DNA of 64,000 nt, taken from assembly GCA_035578905.1 (NCBI GenBank), contig JAQJVL010001193.1, forward strand, positions 170,482 to 234,481, written 5' to 3'. The translations under genes were made by a program, and so were the position numbers. Origin of the DNA: Stictocephala bisonia. Its lineage: Eukaryota > Arthropoda > Insecta > Hemiptera > Membracidae. The notes beneath the pieces were generated by a model that had not been told where the DNA came from, searched no databases, and was given only the letters and a program-made list of their open reading frames with translations. Numbering within the stretch: position 1 is the first letter of the stretch; every line of letters starts with the position of its first letter. Of this stretch, positions 11,808 to 24,354 are shown piece by piece.

Positions 11808-12457
11808 CCAGTAAATTCATTACATACACGTTATAGTAAGTGATCCTCCCCGTGTACCAGCACATTAATTACATACATGTTATAGTGCGTGATCCTCCCC
11901 ATGTACCAGCACATTCATTACATAAATGTTATAGTGAGTGATCTCCCCATGTACCAGCACATTCATTACATTCACGTTATAGTAAGTGATCCTCCCCATG
12001 TACCAGTACATTCATTAAATACATGTTATAGTGAGTGATCCTCCCCATGTACCAGCACATACATTACATACATGTTACAGTAAGTGATGCTCCCCATGTA
12101 TCAGCACATTCATTACATACATGTTATAGTGCGTGATCCTCCCCATGTACCAGCACATGCAATACATACATGTTATAGTGAGTGAACCTCCCCATGTATC
12201 AGCACATTCTTTACATACATGTTATAGTGAGTGAACCTCCCCATGTATCAGCACATTCATTACATACATGTTATAGTAAGTGAACCTCCCCATGTATCAG
12301 CTCATTCATTACATACATGTTATAGTGAGTGATCCACCCCATGTACCAGCACATTCATTATATACATGTTATAATGAGTTAACCTCCCCATGTATCAGCA
12401 CATTCATTACATACATGTTATAGTGAGTGATCCTCCCCATGTACCAGCACATGCATT
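11808..12457 (+). repeat. 49-bp tandem repeat array, block 1 (about 13 copies)
   Basis: The unit is built on CCTCCCCATGTACCAGCACA, then TTCATTACATACATGTTATAGTGAGTGAT. Units differ at a handful of positions (ACC or ATC in TACCAG/TATCAG, GATCC or GAACC). The first unit is degenerate. The last breaks at GCATTAC, where the G-rich minisatellite begins. Confidence 0.97.
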
Positions 12458-12755
12458 ACATTACCACCGTAGTGTATGGGTGGGTCTGTGGGTCATTACC
12501 ACCGTACGTGTACAGGTGGGTGAGAGGGTCAATACCACCGTACGTGTACGGGTGGGTGGGTGGGTCAATACCACTTTAACGTATATGGGTGGGTCTGTGG
12601 GTCAATACCACCGTACGTGTACGGGTGGGTGGGTCGATACCACCTTACGTGTATGAGTGGGTCTGTGGGTCTATACCACACCGTACGTGTATGGGTGGGT
12701 GGCTGGGTCAATACTACCGTACGTGTATGGGTGGGTGGGTGGGTTAAATACGAAA
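12458..12755 (+). repeat. G-rich minisatellite, locus 2
   Basis: Units of about 36-38 bp containing ACCACCGTACGTGTAYGGG, TGGGTGGGT and GGGTCAATA. The right end (12730-12749) has four GGG triplets with single-T loops. It is embedded between two blocks of the 49-bp array. Same family as locus 1 at 9650. Confidence 0.92.
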
Positions 12756-13303
12756 GGGTGGTTGAAGTAGTTTACTAGGCTCTACCAGAGGGCTGGTCAG
12801 AAAAAAGGATTTAAAAGGGTTAACAGTGAATAGTGGTAAAAATATGACCCTAATATCATAGGAGGGTAGCCAAAAACCGAAGGACCGAAAGAACAGCCGA
12901 AGGAACCAGCGCTCGGGTCGTAGTTGGTATTGAAACTCGTACTTGGGTTGCTGTATCCCCACTACTTATGAGTGCACCATATTCCTGGGCTAAGCACGTG
13001 ATCGAAGTGGTTGTGCTTACTGTAACGGTTTTCATTAATATTTGGTTATTTATTATTTAGTTGTATACAGGTAGTTTATTACATATTTCTAAAGCTATTT
13101 ACCCATATTTCATTTAAAACTAAGTAGTTAAGGTATGGTGTTATTTATAGTCATCATCCTTAAACTTCTAGTTAGTGGTTTAAAATGATAGTGCTGGAAC
13201 TACAAGATATGGAACCAAATAACATAATTTTTCATGTTGTGACAATAAACATCTAATACAAAGCTAAAGGGTCATGTCTAAGAACCCCTGCACTCAATTT
13301 TTC
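12756..13303. other. Unique spacer between satellite blocks
   Basis: About 550 bp with no recognised gene. The frame on the minus strand at 12744-12962 has no recognisable motif. The spacer separates the G-rich array from the second 49-bp block. Confidence 0.5.
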
Positions 13304-14432
13304 AAGTGATCCTCCCCATGTATCAGCACTTTCATTACATACATGTTATAGTGCGTGATCCTCCCTATGTACCAGCACATTCATTACTTACACGTTACAG
13401 TGAGTGATCTTCACCCTATACCAGCACATTCATTTCATACATGTTATAGTGAGTGATCCTCCCCATGTACCAGCACATTCATTACATACATGTTATAGTG
13501 AGTGAACCTCCCCATATATCAGCACATTCATTACATACATGTTATAGTAAGTAAACCTCCCCATGTATCAGCACATTCATTACATACATGTTATAGTAAG
13601 TGATTCTCCCCATGTATCAGCACATTCATTACATACATGTTATAGTACGTGATCCTCCCCATGTATCAGCACATTCATTACATACATGTTATAGTGCGTG
13701 ATCCTCCCCATGTACCAGCACATTCATTACATACATGTTATAGTGAGTGAACCTCCCCATGTATCAGCACCTTCATCACATACATGTTATAGTGAGTGAA
13801 CCTCCCCATGTACCAGCACATTCATTATATAAATGTTATAGTAAGTGATCCTCCCCATGTACCAGCATATTCATTACATAAATGTTATAGTAAGTTATTC
13901 TCCCCATGTATCAGCACATTCATTACATACATGTTATAGTGAGTGAACCTCCCCATGTATCAGCACCTTCATCACATACATGTTATAGTGAGTGAACCTC
14001 CCCATGTACCAGCACATTCATTATATAAATGTTATAGTAAGTGAACCTCCCCATGTACCAGCACATTCATTATATAAATGTTATAGTAAGTGATCCTCCC
14101 CATGTACCAGCATATTCATTACATAAATGTTATAGTGAGTGAACCTCTTCATGTACCAGCACCTTCATTACATACGTGTTATAGTGCATGATCCTCCCCA
14201 TGTACCAGCACCTTCATTAAATACATGTTATAGTGAGTGAACCTCCTCATGTACCAGCACATTCATTACATACATGTTATAGTGAGTGAACCTCCCCATG
14301 TACCAGCACATTCATTATATAAATGTTATAGTAAGTGATCCTCCCCATGTACCAGCACATTCATTACATAAATGTTATAGTAAGTTATCTTTCCTATGTA
14401 CCAGCACAGTCAATACATAAATGTTATAGTGA
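13304..14432 (+). repeat. 49-bp tandem repeat array, block 2 (about 23 copies)
   Basis: Same unit as block 1. There is a higher-order duplication: a variant with CAGCACCTTCATCACA occurs at about 13768 and 13964, exactly 196 bp (four units) apart, followed by the same series of variant units. The right end decays into AT-rich sequence at about 14432. Confidence 0.97.
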
Positions 14433-16800
14433 ATAACTTTACTCATAAAATCTGTTAGGAGTGATGAGTTTTATCATAAACAATAATTTATGAAATAAAT
14501 GTCTTAATTTTGTAAAATCTAAAATAAAACAATAATTTATGACCATGATAGTATATAAAAAAAGAGGGAAAAATTAAAGTCGATTTAGTAAAACGGGGTC
14601 AAAACAAGTGTTCAATGTGACAGAGCTTTTTTTGTAACTGTATCATTCAGAATATATGATTCCAAATGTATATTTACATACATATATTAATAAAATAATC
14701 AATGAAACATATGCTTAGTTCTCCAATGTCCAACAAATAAACTTTATTATTAATAATATTAAGTAATGATTATAATATTTATTTTCATTTTACAAAAACA
14801 ATGATTAAACAAAATACAGTAGGCCTATGTATATTATATAGAACAACTAATCTAATAAAACTATTAATATTTAATGTACTAAACTTCATACACAGAGTGA
14901 ATGTCAAGTTAGGTATCTCCTAACTTGTTTCCAATGTTTATAAATTATTTGTGTTTTAAATTTGCCAAGATTCATTGTATACGATCGGCGTCATGGAGAT
15001 GAATAATGAATACTTACCTAGGCTAAATTTAGGGTTTTTAATGTTATTTGGGATCACTTAAGTTCCAAGATCTATGAGTCAGGTTCAACATTTTACATGG
15101 AAACGGGGTAATATAATATATCATTTATAACACTGTCATTTTAAGCTGAATACGATAGTGGAATTAGAATTAAAACATGATCGTCATTATTTAGTTATGA
15201 ATTAATTTGTTATTTTATTTAATTCATTATCACCGATGTTTTTTTTCATAAAACAGCTTTGTTGTTTAAGCAGTCAGTTACCTCCTGAATTGTTTCCACT
15301 GTTTAATTTGCTTTTCAAGCATGCCATTAAATTAATTCTAACCAGATCTACATTTGTATAACATTTCCTTGTTATTGGGAATGACTTGGGGTCCAAGATC
15401 TAGAAGATAACTTCAAAATTTTAAATGAGAGTGTAGACATGTGATTTGTCATTTAACGCCGATGCTTAGCTCTGAAAATGATAGTTCAATCAGAATTTAC
15501 AAATTGTAAATTTAATTTATCTATTTAGTTATTAATTATTTTTTATTTTATTTAATTTGTCTTTACTTACGTATTTTATTAAATAAAATTTATCTGTCGT
15601 GGCTAAATAAAACATATTAATAGCAATAAAACACCCTAACTGTAGGGTGGATTGATTTTAATATATTGGTATATCCAAATCAAATATTTTGTAAACTGGG
15701 GAAACGAGTTAGAGGGTAATTCACCCTGAATAACTGAACGACGTATTCTGCTCAGGTGGACAGTTTTATGTTCTGTTACTCAACAGTTGTTATTTAATAA
15801 AAGTATAAAACATAAAAGAAAGGTTTCTTTTCTTTAATTTTAATCAATACATTACATAAAAGTTAGGATTTTGCACTCATAAGAAAGAAGCAGGGGTCGC
15901 ATCCAATAGCGACACACATTTAGCACTAAATGACCATTCCTTGTCAGTCGATTCTTAATTTCCCCTTATCCTGAAGGATAAATTTGGTAATTTACTGCTG
16001 ATGTATAAATATTTACATTATTTTTAATAATCAGTATAGGTATTCACTGCGGCCATAAAAAAGTGACCTCAGTGTTATTTAATTCGTGGTTTTGGGGAAA
16101 TGAAACCTCCAAGGCGAAGCCTGTTTTGAGGAAAACATTATCAGACACATTATCTAAATATGTTCAGTCAAAAAATTTGGGATTTAAGAAGAACTGTCAT
16201 TTGGATTACTTGCAATTGAAAAAAAAAAAAAATAATAATAATAATAATAACAATACTTGCATTCTTCTAAAAACATTTCTTGGAAAGAATAAAAAAGAAC
16301 AATTTGTTACAGGCCACATTCAACTTCAAAACATTAAATAACAAATAAATACGGTTTATGTTCACTTACAAATAAATATAAATAAGTAAATAATTATTAT
16401 TATTTTATGTATTTTTTATTTATTATTAAGAAGCCGATCGCCAAGATAATGAGGACAGCTTTAAATTTCAACTCTGTGATTTTAAGTGATTATAGTTTAA
16501 AATCGTATTAATAATTAATACTGAAGATCTAAACAAGAAACTTCGAAACATTAGCTTCAAAAGTTGTTTACATATTATTAATCGAATTGTTACATCTTAT
16601 TACATCTTATTATGCAACGTTTATAAGCTCAATTTATATCAATACAGTAATATAAATTAGGTTAGATAAATATAACAACATTCAATTACGCTTACCTAAA
16701 TGGATGTGAAATAATCATCAGCTGTTGAAATATAAAAATAATTATTTACAAACACAATATAAAATATAAATTCTTATAATAAAAATAAACACTTGAAACT
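14433..16800. other. AT-rich region with an old diverged duplication
   Basis: No gene is recognised. Segments 14890-15230 and 15260-15560 share ordered words (for example TTCCAAGATCTA against GTCCAAGATCTA, then TATTTAGTTATTAATT-like tails), suggesting an old tandem duplication of about 330-350 bp. A 9-bp perfect hairpin lies at 14905-14927. (AAT)n lies at 16229-16251. The open frame at 16063-16341 contains this simple repeat and has no recognised domain. Confidence 0.5.
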
Positions 16801-16840
16801 ATCTCAAGAAAATACTATACAAACCCGTTTATAAAAAAAG

Positions 16841-18393
16841 ATGTTAAATGGTTGTCATGCAGAAAACTCAAATTCTTCCCAGAACGAAATGTGGCTAAAT
16901 GACTTTCATATTAATTTATATTTTCAAAGTTTAACAGAAGATATCTCAAAACACAAAAAAGGAGTTTTGACTATCGGCCCTTCAATCACTCAAATTATAA
17001 AAAATGGATCGAATTGTGATATTCTAAATACTCTAACCCATTTATGCTCTAATAAATTTACATATGTGATTTTTTGTGTAAACAATTATATTGACAAATT
17101 GAAAGATCTTAAATCAAATAGCAGTAAAGGTTCATTGGAGTTTACTTGTCAATAATAATAAACAAAACGAATTCTTTCATTTCGATAGTATAACAGGATT
17201 AAACAGTGCACATGCAAAGAAAATAACAACATACGCCTACATTAATCCAAATTCCATATTTCATGAAGTAAAAACATTACAGCAACATAACACCTATGCA
17301 TGTAGATTACACGTTATTGTCAATCTATAATAAACATTATCCTAAAAGATCAGAATGGCATTTCTCAAACATATTTTGAACATTGTATATCAAATATGGA
17401 TCAGGATGATTGCAATACTTTTAAATATGAAAAAAAAACATCTTATGCTAAATTTAAATCAAATACAACAAAATTAAATAAGAAAATTCAATCAAATAAA
17501 ACATATTCTTCAAAACAAACAAATGTAAAAAAAGATTACTAAACGAATAACTATCATTCCATGCAAAAATAGATTCACTGCACTCTCAGATGAAAAAACC
17601 AACAATATCATGGAAAATAAACCTATAACTGAAAAAATAACAACAGGCGTCACCATTTTGAAAACACTAATGTTCTGAATATCTAAGGTCATAATTTAAA
17701 TTAAAAAAAAACTAAAAAGAAGATAAAATGGTCTACAAAAATTATGATCATCCACATAAGATAATTAAAAAAAAAATTAAATTAAAGAAGTAACGCTAGA
17801 TGAAAAGGATAATCTAGTCTACAACAAGATAAATAGTAGCCACAATCCGAAAGCTCATGAAATCATTCTGGAATCAATAAATTATTCACATGAAAACTGT
17901 AATGGCATTAAAATAAAAATATTCACATATAGTCATGGTCATCAAATAAGAAAACTAATTGAAAATAAAACAAAAATAGATAATGTTACGTGTAATTTCA
18001 AACCTAATGGAAATATTAAACATATTCTAACTGGAATTGATCAATGTTACAATGAATGAATGTATAATAATTCTTGGAAGTACTAATGATATAAACGAAA
18101 CAAAAGTAGGAGAAGTACTAAAAGAGTTTGAGAAGAATTTACAGAATCTTAAGCACACTAAGATAATTATTGTTGGGATACCACTGAGATATGATTATAC
18201 TGACTTAAACAATACAATTACTCATATGAACGAAAAGCTACACTATCTAGCAAATACTTACCAACATTTAACATTTATGTCACTAAATAACTTATTCCAT
18301 TTCTCTTATACAACACGTGGTTTGCATATAAATTTTAAAGGTAAGAAATATATTGTTAAAAACATTAGTAATGTAATTGTTGATAAATATTAA
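16841..18393 (+). pseudogene. LINE ORF1 remnant with SGNH/esterase-like segment
   Basis: Two open blocks, 16841-17155 and 18037-18393, lie either side of about 900 bp of broken frames. The first has the patterns SSQNEMWLNDFHINLYF and VLTIGPSITQII. The second reads ILGSTNDINE and VGIPLRYDYTDLNN, ending with GLHINFKGKKYI; these positions match the GTND and late G-x-H blocks of the SGNH-hydrolase-like domain found in ORF1 proteins of several CR1-like non-LTR retrotransposons, and of an otherwise unrelated esterase fold. The following endonuclease/RT remnant beyond 21 kb supports assignment as the first ORF of the same LINE. Base composition is very AT-rich and lesions are many, so this is an old copy. 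Confidence 0.62.
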
Positions 18394-18505
18394 AAAATAA
18401 TAAAATAACTCCAATTATTATATCTGGATATTATAATTTGTTAGAGAAAACATCCAGACAACGTCAAACATACTAGCAGTTAGTTGTTGATAGCAGTAAG
18501 TTATA

Positions 18506-18912
18506 CAGGGTAAATGGTACGTGGTGTTTAAAAATTTAAGGGCTTAAACTACATGCTTGGGGCTACGTAATAACGCAAATTTCAGTTTTACAGGCCAAAT
18601 GGTTAGTGTGGTATGCTCAAATTAAAGTTTTTTTAAAATCGTGGACCTAACCATAAAAAAAGCTTTATTACTTACTCAAAAGATAATATTTTTTAAACTG
18701 TTACACCATTTTTGAAATCTAAATTAAATTTTCAACAAGAATAATGAGCTAGAAAGATGCGTAAATTAAGGTTGGTATTTAAAATTATGCGTTAAAATAA
18801 AAAAATCATATTTTTGTAAAATTTTAAACAATGTTTTACGCGTAGTTACTAAACTGTGGTAACGGATATAATGTGTCAAGCTATACAGAAAACTGCACAA
18901 TTTAATGTTCGT
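18506..18912 (+). repeat. Left terminal inverted repeat
   Basis: Pairs with 20575-20980. The outer 20 bases match perfectly. Internal landmarks are ACTACATGCTTGGGGCTAC and ATACAGAAAACTGC. Confidence 0.9.
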
Positions 18913-19302
18913 TTCAGTGATATGCTTTTGTTTGTATTATCGTACAATGTTCCATTTTTTATTATTATTTGAATAGAAAGAAACACAGAGTGGTTAAAAA
19001 AATTTAAGACTATCTTACAAGCCAGCAACTAGGACTGGACATTCAAATAACGTTATGTGATTAAAAACACATGTAAATCAGGGATGAATGGGGTTTTATC
19101 ACAATTCTTAGACCCGGCATACACCCCAACCTTAGCAATAGTTTTGTCTGTTGTCCTTAATGACTGGGAAATTCCACTACCTGCTTAGTTTAACAAAAGT
19201 TAGTTTCTTTTAAAGCAACCTTATCACGAGGAAAACTGGAATCCATTACCTGTTTACTCCTTAGACCGGTTCTGTGTATAAGCCATTGAGTTCTGTAGCA
19301 TC

Positions 19303-20331
19303 ATGGAGTTCACTACAAGAGAATATGCAGAAATGCACTTTGTTTATGGATTTTGTAATGGCAATGCACTTGCTGCGCAAAGAGAGTACAGTTTAAGGTA
19401 CCCAGATCGAAAAGCTCCCAGCCCACAGGTGTTCACTATACTTCACCAGAGGTTATTGGAAAGTGGAAAAGTTCAAAGAAAGTCTTCTGAAGTAGGTCCA
19501 GTTAATTATGATGTAGGTGTTGAAGAATTGATTCTAAATACCTTTCAAGAAAACCCAGAGAGTAGTAGTAGGGCAATTGTGGCTCAACTAAATATTTCAC
19601 AGTGGAAAGTGTTGGATATTCTTCATAGAAACAAGTTTCATCCGTACCACTTCACGCCTGTACAAGCACTTGAAGCTCAAGACTTCGCTCCTCGTGTTCA
19701 GTTCTGTAGATGGTTGCTCAATAGCGATATTGAGCAGTATCATTTCTTAAAAAAGATCCTTTGGACAGATGAGGCCATATTTACAAGACAGGGAATCTTT
19801 AATACACATAATATGCACATGTGGGCGGAAGATAACCCAAGAGCAACCAAAGAACGATATTTTCAAAGTATATTTCACATTACGGTATGGGTTGGGGTAG
19901 TAGGTGAAACGCTTATTGGTCCATATTTTTTCGAGGGAAACCTTAACGAGGAACGCTTTTTGGACCTTTTACAGCAAGGTCTCCATTTGCTGCTAGACCA
20001 TCTCAACCAAGAAAAAAGAGACAGTCTCATTTTCCATCAAGATGGAGCTACACCGCATTTCACCGCAGAAGTGCGTCACTGGTTGACGCTCTATTATCCT
20101 ACATGGATTGGACGGGGTGGGACCGTACCGTGGCCAGCTAGATCGCCGGACTTTAGTCCTATGGATTTCTGTGTATGGGTATGGATGAAACAAAAAGTCT
20201 ATTCTGCACCTATCAACACAGAACAAGACCTGAGGGAGAGAATAACTGTGGCTGCTGAAGTAGTGCACCAAGAAGTCTCTACAAAAGTGACAGATCAACA
20301 AATGCACAAGTATCACGGGCCTGCATCATAA
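19303..20331 (+). CDS. Tc1/mariner-superfamily transposase, intact, 342 aa
   Basis: An uninterrupted frame. The N-terminus (EYAEMHFVYGFCNGNALAAQ, followed by a segment ending FTILHQRLLESG) matches the helix-turn-helix DUF4817-type domain found at the front of many insect transposases; a second DNA-binding segment with SSRAIVAQLNISQWKVLDIL follows at residues 87-110. The DDE/D catalytic region shows ILWTDEAIF (first Asp), IFHQDGATPHF (second Asp) and WPARSPDFSPMDF (third acidic residue, an Asp). About 40 residues separate the last two by my count. All expected catalytic residues are present. The ATG at 19303 is chosen because it immediately precedes the conserved N-terminus. The product would cut and paste the element carrying its terminal repeats in the nucleus. 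The gene is less AT-rich than the surrounding LINE. It may be active, though only sequence integrity is shown. Confidence 0.93.
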   Translation: MEFTTREYAEMHFVYGFCNGNALAAQREYSLRYPDRKAPSPQVFTILHQRLLESGKVQRKSSEVGPVNYDVGVEELILNTFQENPESSSRAIVAQLNISQWKVLDILHRNKFHPYHFTPVQALEAQDFAPRVQFCRWLLNSDIEQYHFLKKILWTDEAIFTRQGIFNTHNMHMWAEDNPRATKERYFQSIFHITVWVGVVGETLIGPYFFEGNLNEERFLDLLQQGLHLLLDHLNQEKRDSLIFHQDGATPHFTAEVRHWLTLYYPTWIGRGGTVPWPARSPDFSPMDFCVWVWMKQKVYSAPINTEQDLRERITVAAEVVHQEVSTKVTDQQMHKYHGPAS

Positions 20332-20574
20332 ATGGAGGAAGGCAGTTTGAACAACATTTGTAAATCTTATTCTTTTAAGTTGACCTTTTTTCCAATTATT
20401 TTTAGGAATGTAATTAGTATGTCTTAATATTATGTCAAATCAAAGTATTATAATCTTTCTTGTAATAAATAGTCAAAGCTTCAAGTTTTCTGCAAACTGT
20501 GTTTTAATTCAGTTTCACCTAACGCTTTCAATGACGAAACAAAATAATTAAAATCACAATTATACACATTGAAT

Positions 20575-20980
20575 AGAACATTAAATTACGCAGTTTTCTG
20601 TATGGTTTGACATATTATGTCCGTTACCATAATTTAGTAACCACGCGTAAAAAATTGTTTAAAATTTTACAAAAATATGATTTTTTTAACTTTAACGCAT
20701 AATTTTAAATACCAACCTTAATTTACGCATCTTACTAGCTCATTATTCTTGTTGAAAATTTAATGTAGATTTCAAAAATAGTGTCACAGTTTAAAAAATA
20801 TGATTTTTTGTGTAAGTAATAACGCTTTTGTATGGTTAGGTCCACGATTAAAAAAAAATCTTAATTTGAACATACCACTCTAACCATTTGGCATATAAAA
20901 CTGAAATTTGCGTTTTTAAGTAGCCCCAAGCATGTAGTTTAAGCTCTTAAATTTTTAAACACCACGTACCATTTACCCTG
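20575..20980 (-). repeat. Right terminal inverted repeat
   Basis: Reverse-complement partner of 18506-18912. It ends ACCATTTACCCTG against the TA target duplication. Confidence 0.9.
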
Positions 20981-21033
20981 TATAATCCCATTTATCAAGA
21001 AAATAATAACAATATACAATCAAATGATACAAT

Positions 21034-23910
21034 GTGATTAAACAAATTAAAACTGAAAACTGGAAAGACTTAATAATATTTAACTGGAACATAGAATACC
21101 TTATTAAAAAAGTAGATCTATTAAATCTATATATTTTCAAATGTAACATAAATGTACTATGTATCTGTGAGAATTCGATAGATAGTAAAAGTACAGAATA
21201 TTTAATAATATCTAATTAAAAAATAGTTACTTCATTGTGTAGAACTAGTAAAAGAGGTGGAACTGCTATAACTCTGAAAAACAATATTAATTATATTGAA
21301 ATTGATAAAGTAAATTATATTTGAAGTCTCTGCTGTCTTTATTAAATCATACAATGCTATTTTTATTTCCTTTTATAGACCTCACAATAAAAAAAAAAAT
21401 ACATATACAAGGAATTTATTAAAGTATTAAATAACATATTACTGTTTATTTTCCAATACAAATGTCATATTTTCATTAGAAGTTACTTTAATGTTGAATT
21501 AAGGGGAGCAATTTTAGAAGCTTATCAACTTCAAAGTATAATGAAAAATTTTGGTTTGCAATAAACAAATCACGAAATCACAAAATCCAGAAACATGTAT
21601 AGACAACATCTGTACTACAATTCATCAAATTTTATTCCAAAATAAAATAATTTTCACACCTGAATCAGACCATAATGTTATCTACATATCAGCAAAGATT
21701 GAAAGTAAATCTGAAAATGTTGAAATATCACACCATGCACTTAGAAGGACAATTACAGATAAAAAATATAAAAATACTATCTATGAATTAAAAGTGATTA
21801 AACGTGTTATCTATATACTCTATACAATTTATTTATGATATTTTCCATGAATTTCAAAAAGTCTTTATGTATGCAGTTAACTATTCTTTTCCTTGGGAAA
21901 ATATTGATACAAATATGAGTGACTTTAAAATAAATAATTTATGGTATTCTACCAGATTAAGAAATATGAACAAGGAATGTAAAAATCTATATTTATTAAG
22001 ATTATAAAGATTCGACAACAGAAGATAATAACACTCTCTACAAATGATTGAAAAAGGATTGTAAGACAAAATTAAGATTGTAAAAATAAATTATAATAAC
22101 AATCGTATACAAAATAGTAATAACAAATGTAAAACTATTTGTAGTATAGAGAAATATTTGTATGGAACTTGTAAAAAGAATAAAATCCCAATTCAACTTT
22201 TAGCAGATGGATTCAATAATCATTTCATAGACATTGTTGAAACTTTCTTTCTATCCATTCCTATAGACAGTTCCCTAAATTCTATTGTACTCTTAAAAAA
22301 TTTTACTCATTCACGAGAATTCTTCAAATTTGATCATTTTACAGTTTTCAACAAGAAAACATGAGAATATAAACAGGATCAAAACTAATTAATCTTATGA
22401 TATTTACAGTTTGAATACCAAAATGTGAAAATTAGTTTCTGTTAATTTCTTAGTTTCTGTTAAAGTACTTACATGCTTATATAATAAATGTATTGACTTA
22501 GGAATATATCCAAGTGCATTTAAACAAGTTAAAGTTATTCCCATCTATAAAAATTTAGAAGTAACATACAAAAACTACATGTCTATCTCTATTGTTCCAG
22601 CTATTTTAAAAATATTTGAATCACTACTGTTTGAACAAATTTACATATATTTTGAAGATAATTTCTATTTAAACAATAATAATACCGTTTTAGAATAAAA
22701 GAATTGTACACTTAATACTGTTCAAAGTATAACTTCTAACTGCATTAAAAATATTGAAAGTGGGAAAGTTGTTTGCTTAAGAAATCTGGATTATTCAGAA
22801 GCATTTGATAGTATGCCACGAAATTCTTCTCCAAAAATTAAATTACTATGGATTTGAAAGTAATTCACTACAATTAATGAAAGCTCACTTGGAACATAGA
22901 TTTCAATTTTTAGAAATTAATGGTCAACATTTAGAAGGTAAAAAAATTATTTATGGTGTACAACAAGTACCTACCTCCTTTGGGTCCATTACTTTTTAAT
23001 ATTTATAAAAACGATATTCCCAAAAATATGAATTCCACAAATATTAAATGTTTTTTATGTGCTGACAATATTGGATTGATATTTACATCAAAATTTTATA
23101 CCAAATTAGAAGAAGTGATTTCTTTTACTACAAAGAAATTTATCAACTGGGAAATGCTAATAAATTAATTCTTAATTCAATCAAAATAAATGACATAAAT
23201 TTTACTTACTCAAATAAATTGAGACTAGACCTTAAATCAATTCAATAAAATCTTTACAAATTATCCATGATCATAATATATCTTGGAATAATTATGTGGA
23301 TTATACGATACAAAATCTGAACAAAGGTATCTACTGTTTAATTAAGAAGACTAAAATGCAATGTAAGATATACTAATACAAATTTACTATGCACATAATC
23401 GTAGAATATTCAGTTATGAAATAATATTATGGGGTCAGTCTTCAAATTCAATTAAATTATTTAAAATTCAAAAAAGAACAGTTCAACTGATTTATGGAGC
23501 ACCTTTTAAAACTCCATGCAGACCTCTATTCAAAAACTAAACATAATGACTCTTCCTTCACTATTAATTAACAAAAGCATATTATTCACCAAAAACTAAT
23601 TACATAAATACCCACAGAATAAAAATATACGTAAGCATCACACAAGAAATTTGAATCAACTGAAAACTAAACAATGTAAATACTCAATAACACAAAGAAA
23701 CCATGAATTTATAGCTATTAAATTTTATAGTAAATTATCCTATAAATTAAGAAATCTATAAATGAAACAATAAAAAATATATATGCAGCTATTCGTTAGA
23801 AGAGTCCTTATACAAAATTAAAAATTTAAAAAAAATTCAACTATAATTTATATGTAGATTTAACTCAATTTATATTATATTTTATATTGTAATAACTCAT
23901 TTGAGGTTTG
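21034..23910 (+). pseudogene. LINE ORF2 remnant (endonuclease and reverse transcriptase)
   Basis: Protein fragments in changing frames follow LINE order. An AP-endonuclease start contains IIFNWNIEYLIKKVDLL and LCICE. An endonuclease end contains FTPESDHNVIYI (21658-). RT fingers follow with IVPAILKIFESLLFEQI (about 22590) and LDYSEAFDSM (about 22790). The palm has QQVP and LFNIYKNDIP-like sequence (22960-23010), then CADN where the catalytic YADD is expected (about 23060). The second catalytic Asp is therefore lost, and stops are frequent. It continues the same LINE as 16841-18393, now split by the mariner-group element. It ends with AATAAA and an (ATT)n tail at 23918-23937, a known style of 3' end in CR1-like LINEs. 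Confidence 0.82.
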
Positions 23911-23917
23911 ATGCAAT

Positions 23918-23938
23918 AAACATTATTATTATTATTAA
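23918..23938 (+). repeat. (ATT)n LINE tail
   Basis: AATAAACATTATTATTATTATTAA-type end directly after the decayed ORF2. The same type of tail ends the LINE at 51.8 kb. Confidence 0.75.
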
Positions 23939-23946
23939 GGATTTAG

Positions 23947-24354
23947 AACGAGTGTGATGAGTGAATAGAGTCATTGTTATAACGAATGTGATGAGTGAAT
24001 AGAGTCATTGTTATAACGAGTGTGATGAGTGAATAGAGTCATTGTTATAACGAGTGTGATGAGTGAATAGAGTCATTGTTATAACGAGTGTGATGAGTGA
24101 ATAGAGTCATTGTTATAACGAGTGTGATGAGTGAATAGAGTCATTGTTATAACGAGTGTGATGAGTGAATAGAGTCATTGTTATAACGAGTGTGATGAGT
24201 GAATAGAGTCATTGTTATAACGAGTGTGTTGAGTGAATAGAGTCATTGTTATAACGAGTGTGATGAGTGAATAGAGTCATTGTTATAACGAGTGTGATGA
24301 GTGAATAGAGTCATTGTTATAACGAGTGTGATGAGTGAATAGAGTCATTGTTAT
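23947..24354 (-). repeat. 34-bp minisatellite, 12 copies, derived from the SINE tail
   Basis: The unit is AACGAGTGTGATGAGTGAAT then AGAGTCATTGTTAT, in 12 nearly identical copies. One copy has GAATGTGATG and one has GTGTTGAG. On the minus strand the unit is TAACAATGACTCTATTCACTCATCACACTCGTT-like. This is the conserved tail segment of the SINE family, so the array arose by amplification within this copy. Confidence 0.95.

Larger units (their letters stand above)
18506..20980 (+). mobile_element. Tc1/mariner-superfamily DNA transposon with 405-bp terminal inverted repeats
   Basis: The element starts CAGGGTAAATGGTACGTGGT at 18506 and ends with the reverse complement at 20980. Both sides are flanked by TA (18504-18505 and 20981-20982), the target duplication typical of this superfamily. 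Similarity between the termini runs about 405 bp (18506-18912 against 20575-20980), with roughly 8-10 percent differences by eye. It carries one intact transposase. It is inserted between the ORF1 and ORF2 remnants of an older LINE, so it arrived after that element had inserted. Confidence 0.93.

Noticed and set aside
19993..20316. Minus-strand frame inside the transposase
   Set aside because: Antisense to a well-supported transposase; no motif of its own.
23947..24354. CRISPR-like look of the regularly spaced 34-bp units
   Set aside because: There are no spacers: the units are directly adjacent and identical throughout, and the context is eukaryotic.
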